Virus record (IMG/VR): IMGVR_UViG_3300036398_003287
Span: 1-31,938 of that record
DNA: 31,938 nucleotides
Direction: 5' to 3' (one strand)
Source of the DNA: a virus
In this document: positions 26,123 to 31,938 of the stretch, one piece after another
Layout: each line of letters opens with the position of its first letter
Position numbering within the stretch: position 1 is the first letter of the stretch
Translations under genes and position numbers: made by a program
Notes under the pieces: model-generated
The model's input: only the letters and a program-made list of their open reading frames with translations
The model's database searches: none
Told to the model about the DNA's origin: nothing

Positions 26123-27625
26123 ATGGAAGTTTTTCCAGCAGAAATAGAAGACGGCTTACAAGAAATTGTCTCCTCGAAGGCTTGTGTGACTTACGCTACT
26201 CAGGCTATTCCGTATAATGACACTATAGTGGCCGGTAAGCACTTTAAAAGCTTAGCGTCTATGTCTGATGAAGATCTGTATTATGTACAGTCTATTTTAG
26301 TTAGTTCCTCATGGAATAAAAATGATGATATATTTGATAAGGCCGAGGTTTGGAGCGCCAAGCACACACCAGAAGATAAGCCTACAAACTTAGAGCATGA
26401 TGAAAATACTATTATAGGACATATAGTCTCTAATTATCCCATCACGGAAGATGGTATCCTTATAGATGAAAATACCCCAATAGAAAACCTGCCAAATAAA
26501 TACCATATATTAACAGGATCAGTTATTTATAAGGGGTTTAGTAATCCAGAATTACGAGGCAGAGCAGATAAGCTAATATCAGAAATAGAGTCTGGTGAAA
26601 AATATGTAAGTATGGAGTGCTTTTTTAAGGGCTTTGATTATGGATTAGTTAATCAGTCCAATGGTAGTTATCAAATTTTACCAAGAAATAAAGAAACAGC
26701 TCACTTAACTAAACACCTTAGAGCATATGGTGGACAAGGAGAGCACGAGGGCTTTAAAATAGGTAGAGTTTTAAGAGGCATTACGTTTTCTGGTAAGGGA
26801 TTTGTTAATAAACCAGCTAATCCTGACAGTATTATTTTTACTGAAAATTCTATTCAAGTAGATATTCCAGAAAAAAAAGAGCAAAAAAATAACGATTTAT
26901 CGATTGCGGGTGTATCAAATAATCAGTTAACCTTTAATTCGGAGAATAATACTATGAGTTTAGAAACAGAAACGACGGGCCTAACAGAGAAAGTTGAATC
27001 AACGACCGACTGCTCGGAGGCCGTCAAGGAAGCACAGGCTACTGCTAACGAACTTAAAGAAAAAACAATCGCTCTTGAAACAGCCATCGAGACGAATGAG
27101 ACCATCCTTACCGAGACTAAGGCTCAGCTCGAAGCAGCTCTTGCAGAAAAGGAAGAAGCCGCTAAAAAGTGGTATGAAGAGATGAAGAAAAAGGAAGAAG
27201 AGAAAGACAAGATGAAGGCAGCTCTTGACGAAGCTCTTGAAGCTTTAGCTGGATACAAAGCCAAAGAAGAAGAGATGTTAAAGAAGGAAAAGAAGATGAA
27301 AAGAATCGCCTCTCTTCTCGAAGCAGGTATTGCTAATGAAGTAGCAGCCTCAACAGTTGATAAGTTTGAAGGTTTAGAAGACGACGCTTTCGAAGCTATG
27401 ACCGTTCTTTTAGCTTCTAAGTCACCGGTTTCTATACCAGCCGAACCAGTTATAGCCACAGAAGAGCCAGTAGTAGATACAGCTGATGCTTCTGTACTAG
27501 ACACGGTTGAAACAGTCGAGGAAGTTAATCTTGGTGTCGGAGGCGACTCAGACAATTCAGTTGAATCAACTCGTGCAGCTCTTGTCGAGTATGTTTGCAG
27601 TAGATTAGGTAAAAAAGCACAATAA
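26123..27625 (+). CDS. head maturation protease with fused scaffold-like domain
   Basis: 500 residues from the ATG at 26123 (GGAG 6 nt upstream; the ATG at 26111 contains that site). Residues about 1-245 look like a prohead protease: LYYVQSILVSSSWNKNDDIF, NLEHDENTIIGHIVSN, SGEKYVSMECFFKGFDYGLV and GRVLRGITFSGKGFVNKPAN. The rest is a long charged coiled coil (KEEAAKKWYEEMKKKEEEKD) and a Val/Glu/Thr-rich acidic end, as in scaffolding proteins. An in-frame ATG at 26954 with its own GGAG could produce the scaffold alone. Precedes decoration and capsid genes, the usual order. Confidence 0.8.
   Translation: MEVFPAEIEDGLQEIVSSKACVTYATQAIPYNDTIVAGKHFKSLASMSDEDLYYVQSILVSSSWNKNDDIFDKAEVWSAKHTPEDKPTNLEHDENTIIGHIVSNYPITEDGILIDENTPIENLPNKYHILTGSVIYKGFSNPELRGRADKLISEIESGEKYVSMECFFKGFDYGLVNQSNGSYQILPRNKETAHLTKHLRAYGGQGEHEGFKIGRVLRGITFSGKGFVNKPANPDSIIFTENSIQVDIPEKKEQKNNDLSIAGVSNNQLTFNSENNTMSLETETTGLTEKVESTTDCSEAVKEAQATANELKEKTIALETAIETNETILTETKAQLEAALAEKEEAAKKWYEEMKKKEEEKDKMKAALDEALEALAGYKAKEEEMLKKEKKMKRIASLLEAGIANEVAASTVDKFEGLEDDAFEAMTVLLASKSPVSIPAEPVIATEEPVVDTADASVLDTVETVEEVNLGVGGDSDNSVESTRAALVEYVCSRLGKKAQ
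26954..27625 (+). CDS. nested in-frame scaffold product (internal start)
   Basis: ATG at 26954 is in frame with the protease gene, with GGAG at 26941-26944, 9 nt upstream. The product would start MSLETETTGLTEKVESTTDC and span the whole coiled coil (223 residues). Base and codon use change at this point: upstream codons are AT-rich, while those after it resemble the capsid gene (CTT, GAC, GTC, CTC used more). This fits high separate expression, as for lambda C/Nu3. Confidence 0.5.
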   Translation: MSLETETTGLTEKVESTTDCSEAVKEAQATANELKEKTIALETAIETNETILTETKAQLEAALAEKEEAAKKWYEEMKKKEEEKDKMKAALDEALEALAGYKAKEEEMLKKEKKMKRIASLLEAGIANEVAASTVDKFEGLEDDAFEAMTVLLASKSPVSIPAEPVIATEEPVVDTADASVLDTVETVEEVNLGVGGDSDNSVESTRAALVEYVCSRLGKKAQ

Positions 27626-27640
27626 ATAAGGGAGAAACAC

Positions 27641-28099
27641 ATGGCTCTTAAACCAGATCGTATCGAAAGTTACACAGATATTTCCTATTTCATGAATGTT
27701 GTTGGCGAAAGAGGTGGCGTTGTTGTTCACGGTACCTCTGGTGCCGGCGCATCGACAGATGACGCTGGGGCTACAGTTGCCTATCCAACAGGCGTTGTTT
27801 CAGGCACTAAGCCAGCCGGAGTATTGCTAAACGATGTCGTTAATCTTGATCTAACCAGACAGCATCTTAATTATCATAGAGACGAGATGCAGCTTGGCGG
27901 CAAGGTCACACTACTTCGTCAGGGCCAGGTTACAACAAACATGGTCGCTACGGGAGTAACACCCGCTGCTGGGTCCGATGCATACTATGACGGTAATGGA
28001 TTATTTACAACCACCAGTACCGGTAGTACTAAAGTTGGTAGATTTTTGAGCAGCAAAGATTCTGATGGTTATGTCAAAGTAGATGTCAATATTACCTAA
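27641..28099 (+). CDS. probable capsid decoration (cement) protein
   Basis: 152 residues: MALKPDRIESYTDISYFMNV then Gly/Ala/Thr-rich beta text (GGVVVHGTSGAGASTDDAGA...VGRFLSSKDSDGYVKVDVNI). The position between scaffold and major capsid, the size, and the VLLNDVVNLDL/KVTLLRQGQVTTN barrel-like pattern suit a head decoration or DUF2190-like cement protein; this is by context and pattern. GGAG lies 6 nt before the ATG. Codon use is of the highly expressed type. Confidence 0.65.
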   Translation: MALKPDRIESYTDISYFMNVVGERGGVVVHGTSGAGASTDDAGATVAYPTGVVSGTKPAGVLLNDVVNLDLTRQHLNYHRDEMQLGGKVTLLRQGQVTTNMVATGVTPAAGSDAYYDGNGLFTTTSTGSTKVGRFLSSKDSDGYVKVDVNIT

Positions 28100-28112
28100 T
28101 AGGGAGAACAAA

Positions 28113-29120
28113 ATGTCAACGAAAACTCAGTTTCAACCTTCGCCAGAACTAACAGATCTTCTCGTTCGCTCTGGCTCACCAGATAGACAAGTTGCCTTAG
28201 CAGCCAACAGAGAGTTTGCTAAAGCACTAGAATTACCTTTACGTCAAGGTCTACTCAGTGGAGATATCCTAGACGGCATCTTCGAGCCAATTCAGCTCCA
28301 GCCCGGTGCCACTCCAGAATTCCCACTAGATTTTCTTGCCCCTGGCACAGAAAAAGACTTTGTGGCTTACACTATCCCTAACCACGGTTATATTCCAGAG
28401 CGTCATGTCGAAGGCGATTATGTCATGGTTCCAACCTATGACATCGGTGCCTCGATTGATTATCTCCTAAAGTATGCTCGTGACGCTCGCTGGGACGTTG
28501 TGGGTCGCGCTATGGAAGTGCTAGAAGCTTCGTTCGTAAAGAAAATGAACGACGACGGCTGGCACACACTCTTGGCCGCTGGTGTTGATCGCAATATCGT
28601 TGTGTTCGACAGCGACGCTGCATCAAATCAGTTCACCAAGAGACTAGTCAGTCTCATGAAGACTGTTATGCGTAGAAACGGTGGCGGTAATAGCGCTAGT
28701 GTCAACAGAGGTATGCTAACAGACCTCTATGTTTCACCAGAAGCTATGGAAGATATCCGCAACTGGGGTCTTGATCAGGTTGACGAAGTAACACGCAGAG
28801 AGATCTACACAGCCGCTGATGGTACTCTCAACCGTGTTTTCGGCGTTAATCTTCACGACAGAGACGAGCTTGGTGTTGGTCAAGAGTATCAGCTATTCTA
28901 TAGCAACGTACTCAATGGCACACTACCAAGTGGAGATACAGAAGTTGTTGTTGGTCTTGATCTACGCAAGAGAGACAGCTTCATTATGCCAGTTCGTGAA
29001 CAGGTTCAAATCTTCGAAGACGAAACACTACATCGTCAGAAGAGAGCCGGTTTCTACGGCTGGAGCGAGCAGGGCTTTGCGGTTCTAGATAATCGCAGAG
29101 TTATTCTCGGCTCTCTCTAA
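28113..29120 (+). CDS. major capsid protein, HK97-like
   Basis: 335 residues from the ATG at 28113 (GGAG 7 nt upstream); the frame opens at 28083 inside the previous gene, which is not used. Visible: an N-terminal helical arm, IFEPIQLQPGATPEFPLDFL, the E-loop-like YIPERHVEGDYVMVPTYDIG, a spine helix (AMEVLEASFVKKMNDDGWHT), GGNSASVNRGMLTDLYVSPE and the VVGLDLRKRDSFIMPVREQV C-terminal P-domain text. GC-richer codons than neighbours, as expected for the most abundant virion protein. A terminator follows. Confidence 0.85.
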   Translation: MSTKTQFQPSPELTDLLVRSGSPDRQVALAANREFAKALELPLRQGLLSGDILDGIFEPIQLQPGATPEFPLDFLAPGTEKDFVAYTIPNHGYIPERHVEGDYVMVPTYDIGASIDYLLKYARDARWDVVGRAMEVLEASFVKKMNDDGWHTLLAAGVDRNIVVFDSDAASNQFTKRLVSLMKTVMRRNGGGNSASVNRGMLTDLYVSPEAMEDIRNWGLDQVDEVTRREIYTAADGTLNRVFGVNLHDRDELGVGQEYQLFYSNVLNGTLPSGDTEVVVGLDLRKRDSFIMPVREQVQIFEDETLHRQKRAGFYGWSEQGFAVLDNRRVILGSL

Positions 29121-29154
29121 TTTAGACTCTACAATCAGTTACTATCTAAAGATA

Positions 29155-29187
29155 GGGCCGGGAGAATATCCTGGCCCTTCTTTTTTT
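29155..29187 (+). terminator. intrinsic terminator after the capsid gene
   Basis: GGGCCGGGA (29155-29163), loop GAATA, TCCTGGCCC (29169-29177), then TTC and seven Ts. A 9-bp stem with one G-U pair. Ends the head gene transcript. Confidence 0.9.
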
Positions 29188-29266
29188 ATATATGTATTAA
29201 AGGTGTATCTATAATCAGCAGGGCATTTTTCTGCCAAGTAAAAACTATATCAAAGGCATATAATAT

Positions 29267-29671
29267 ATGGCAGCTAGTAAATATGATTTCGCTATAGAAC
29301 AAGGGACATCTTTTAAATTATCGTTAATATATAAAGACGCTAATGGAACGCCCGTAAATCTAACAGACTGGTGCGCTAGAATAGTATGGAAAACCAATAC
29401 TGGTATTATTCAAACCTTTTCTTCTGACAACATAGATCATAGTGTATATAAATTTACTATTGATGATACTAATGGTAAATTAACATTATTACTGCCTGTA
29501 TCTACAACCAATGGGTTTAATTTTAATACGGCTAAATATGATCTAGAGCTACAATCTCCAGAAGATATTTATGCTGGCGGAGGCAAATATACTACGAGGC
29601 TATTGTTTGGTACTATAAGTATAGTCAAGAGATTTAGTCAAGCAGGTTCTTCATTGGAGTGTTCTACATGA
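29267..29671 (+). CDS. small beta-sandwich virion protein (BppU N-terminal-like)
   Basis: 134 residues: YDFAIEQGTSFKLSLIYKDA, GTPVNLTDWCARIVWKT, then FTIDDTNGKLTLLLPVSTTN and AKYDLELQSPEDIYAGG. The pattern (F.I.QG.TF....Y.D..G.PVDLT.....M.....G.I.L......T......Y.Y.L.L) belongs to small Ig-like phage proteins found at baseplates or near tail genes (BppU N-terminal type). No strong ribosome site; the ATG follows CATATAAT. Confidence 0.65.
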   Translation: MAASKYDFAIEQGTSFKLSLIYKDANGTPVNLTDWCARIVWKTNTGIIQTFSSDNIDHSVYKFTIDDTNGKLTLLLPVSTTNGFNFNTAKYDLELQSPEDIYAGGGKYTTRLLFGTISIVKRFSQAGSSLECST

Positions 29672-29931
29672 GTAATTTTATTTTGGAAATACTTGACCCT
29701 CAGATACATCTTATAGAAGTAGAAACCAGTTTTGTTGATAATCTGAACAATATTGAGATAGAAAGATCAGAATCTTTTAATATTGAATTAATTAATACAG
29801 AAAAAATTTTGGCAAGCGACTTACCAGATAACATACCCATGAGTAAAATAGTAGGTAATTTAGATGTTGCTAGAATTAGTGGGTTGTCTGAGTATTTAGA
29901 TGAGTATGAATTTGATTGCGGTACACCATAA
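29668..29931 (+). CDS. 87-aa hypothetical virion-region protein
   Basis: Starts MSNFILEILDPQIHLIEVET at 29668, overlapping the stop of the previous gene as ATGA. Strand-rich N-terminus (EIERSESFNIELINTEK) and a C-terminal helix-linker motif (KIVGNLDVARISGLSEYLDE) that resembles the LxxARIxGLxEYLD text found in phage tail fibre proteins, so it may be an accessory fibre or adaptor. Function inferred only. Confidence 0.65.
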   Translation: MSNFILEILDPQIHLIEVETSFVDNLNNIEIERSESFNIELINTEKILASDLPDNIPMSKIVGNLDVARISGLSEYLDEYEFDCGTP

Positions 29932-29972
29932 CTATTTTTTATTCACATAAACATATATAAAGGTTAAATATC

Positions 29973-31938
29973 ATGGCAGTTCAAACAAGAATTCAGGTTC
30001 GCAGAGGAACTTTATCGCAATGGAACACAGCCGCAGCAGTGGCTGGTCAAGGTATTTTATACCAAGGAGAAATTGGATACGAAACAGATACTGGTCGGTT
30101 TAAAATAGGAGATGGAACTACTGCTTGGGGTAGTTTGTCATATGCTAGTGTTCTACCTTCTAATTTTGTTGCTGGAAGCGGCATCTCTTTAACCCCAGGC
30201 CTAAACGGCAGCACTATGACTATTAGTCTTAGTGATCCAACCATACAAGTAGGAGATATAACAGATTTCGCCGAGGGCGTAGACGATAGAGTTGCGTCGC
30301 TACTACAAGCTGGAAATAATATCTCTTTAACTTATAATGATACTGCTGGTACTTTAACTATTAATAGTAGTCTTGGTTTAGAAGAAGTACAAGACGCTAT
30401 CGGAGCCCATATTGTCGGAGGCTCTGGTATTAGCGTTAACTATAATGACACTAGCGGCAATACAACCATTAGCTTGAGTGATCCTACTATTCAAGCTGCT
30501 GATGTTACGGATTTTAGCGAGGCTGTAGATGATAGAGTATCTAATCTATTAACAGCTGGTTCTGGTATAGGTTTGACCTATGACGATAATGCTAATTCTC
30601 TACAGGTTCGTGTCACTGGAATTCCTAGTAGTTTAATAACAAACTTTACATCTAGTGTTAATGATCTTATCGACGGAGCTGTTAGCACAAGTATTGTTGC
30701 TGGTAGCGGTGTTGATATTATTTATAATAGTGGCAACAATACGCTAAGTATTAGTAGCGCTTTAACTGCTGGTAGTGGTATTGCTCTTACTCATTCTAGT
30801 GGAGCTTATGTCGTATCTCTAAGCGATCCTTCTATTCAGCTTGTGGATATTACAGATATGACCACAGCAGTTAGAAACTTTTTAACAACACCATCTAGTG
30901 CTAATTTAGGATCTTTAGTTAGCGACGAAACGGGCACGGGCTCGCTAGTATTTGCTAATAATCCTACTATGAGCGGGGTGACAGTCAATGGAAATCTTAC
31001 TGTTAGTGGTAGTGGTCTAGTTGCTAGTAATATAAATAACTTTGACTCTCAAGTAAGAACCAGTCGTTTGGACCAAATGGCTGTTCCAACAACCAGCGTG
31101 TCTCTGAATAGTCAAAGAATTACTAGTTTGGCCGATCCTGTTGCTGACCAAGATGCTGCAACAAAAGCTTATGTTGATGCTGCTCGCAGCGGATTGGACG
31201 TAAAACAAAGTGTTAGGGTGGCTACTACCGTAGCATTGACTCAAGAAGGAGAGCTTTCTTCTGTTTTTGCAAATTCTGGAGGAGCGGGCAATGGTAGTGG
31301 TTCCGGATCAGGATTTTTTATAATTGATGGAGTATCATTGAATGTTGGTGATAGGGTGTTAGTTAAAAATCAATCAGATGCTACAAAAAATGGTATTTAT
31401 AATGTTACTCCAAGCCCCACATATTCTGGACAGCAAATACTATCAAGGGCGCCAGATGCCAATAGTGATGCTGAAGTTACCGCTGGTATGTTCGTATTTG
31501 TTACAGAAGGTACTGTCAATGCCGATAGTGGTTGGGTACTTACAACAAATGATACTATTACGCTTGGAACAACAGCTCTAACTTTTGCTCAATTCTCTGG
31601 TGCTGGTCAGATTACTGCTGGTGCTGGTATGGTCAAGAGCGGCAATACTCTAGATGTTGGTACTGCCAGTACTAGTCGAATTGTTGTAAACGCAGACAAT
31701 ATTGATCTTGCTACAGTTACTCAGTCTGATGGTAGCGGATCAGCAGGCTCTACATTTGTTCAATCTGTTACTAGAGATAGTTATGGTAGAGTCACAGGAG
31801 TCACAACAGCGGCCGTGCAAGACGCAACAACTTCGGTTAAAGGTATTGCTAGTTTTGATACCGGAGACTTTAGCGTTAGCGGCGGTGCTGTTAGTATTAA
31901 AACCGGAGGTGTCGATAATAGTCAGCTTGCTAATAGTT
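29973..31938 (+). CDS. tail fibre protein, partial (C-terminus beyond the edge)
   Basis: 655 codons without a stop to the window end. The N-terminus (AVQTRIQVRRGTLSQWNTAA, then GEIGYETDTGRFKIGDGTTA) is the Mtd/hyaluronidase-like N-terminal module of phage fibres. Next come at least three imperfect repeats of about 70 residues built on AGSGIxLTYNDxxGTLTIxLSDPTIQxxDITDFxEAVDDRV. Then RITSLADPVADQDAATKAYV (about 387-406) and NVGDRVLVKNQSDATKNGIY (about 457-476), both typical of cyanophage and other T4-like fibres, and a Gly/Ser/Thr/Val-rich shaft ending near GVDNSQLANS. The ATG has AAGG 9 nt upstream. Confidence 0.85.
   Translation, partial: MAVQTRIQVRRGTLSQWNTAAAVAGQGILYQGEIGYETDTGRFKIGDGTTAWGSLSYASVLPSNFVAGSGISLTPGLNGSTMTISLSDPTIQVGDITDFAEGVDDRVASLLQAGNNISLTYNDTAGTLTINSSLGLEEVQDAIGAHIVGGSGISVNYNDTSGNTTISLSDPTIQAADVTDFSEAVDDRVSNLLTAGSGIGLTYDDNANSLQVRVTGIPSSLITNFTSSVNDLIDGAVSTSIVAGSGVDIIYNSGNNTLSISSALTAGSGIALTHSSGAYVVSLSDPSIQLVDITDMTTAVRNFLTTPSSANLGSLVSDETGTGSLVFANNPTMSGVTVNGNLTVSGSGLVASNINNFDSQVRTSRLDQMAVPTTSVSLNSQRITSLADPVADQDAATKAYVDAARSGLDVKQSVRVATTVALTQEGELSSVFANSGGAGNGSGSGSGFFIIDGVSLNVGDRVLVKNQSDATKNGIYNVTPSPTYSGQQILSRAPDANSDAEVTAGMFVFVTEGTVNADSGWVLTTNDTITLGTTALTFAQFSGAGQITAGAGMVKSGNTLDVGTASTSRIVVNADNIDLATVTQSDGSGSAGSTFVQSVTRDSYGRVTGVTTAAVQDATTSVKGIASFDTGDFSVSGGAVSIKTGGVDNSQLANS

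Noticed and set aside
28083-28112. Upstream start of the capsid gene
   Set aside because: It lies inside the decoration gene without a ribosome site; the ATG at 28113 follows AGGGAG at proper distance.

Overview
The window reads as a tailed double-stranded DNA phage (or prophage) genome segment whose host is probably a planctomycete. The phage assignment is firm. A rightward block carries large terminase, portal, a head protease fused to a scaffold-like region, a decoration-like protein, an HK97-type major capsid protein and a tail fibre that runs off the right edge. The host assignment is an inference from several independent hints: a subtilisin-like protease whose N-terminus carries the LExRxLL motif common in planctomycete exported proteins, Cys-rich repeats of the GACC...C...GGxYxGD...C type, and a small protein with a PEP-CTERM-like tail.

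Region 1 (1-10.9 kb) is a leftward (minus strand) array of about 35 very small genes, most without a recognisable family, plus one tRNA. It is divided into many short transcription units. Nearly every unit starts with a sigma70-type promoter (TTGACA, 16-18 bp, TATAAT-like). Interleaved with it is a second motif pair, TAAA-N16/17-GCCGATAA, which matches sigma28/FliA/SigD-type promoters. Eleven ~85 bp double-palindrome elements with a GC-rich core lie between the end of one unit and the promoter of the next; a twelfth, truncated copy is also present. This dual promoter system together with the repeat is the most unusual feature of the window.

Region 2 (10.9-17.8 kb) holds the subtilase (minus), then a rightward group of five genes that share a ~30-residue head (CxxF...NNPPLN...SGPYNTLxECxxGC) joined to unrelated Cys-rich tails. 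They flank a 167-aa gene and a 454-aa coiled-coil/Cys-rich protein. Two leftward genes follow, an exported small protein and a helix-turn-helix/AT-hook protein.

Region 3 (17.8-31.9 kb) starts at a compact divergent promoter pair and runs rightward: an acidic small protein, a T4 gp55-like late sigma factor with a Cys cluster, a helix-turn-helix coiled-coil protein (candidate small terminase), GDP-mannose 4,6-dehydratase, HNH endonuclease, ERCC4-type nuclease, a Cys-motif protein, TerL, portal, protease/scaffold, decoration protein, capsid, a terminator, two small virion or tail genes and the tail fibre. A plausible reading is that region 1 is the early, host-takeover region read by host sigma factors, and region 3 is the late region read with the help of the phage sigma factor. 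Starts were chosen from Shine-Dalgarno sites, promoter positions and overlap with upstream genes, and they often differ from the longest possible frame.
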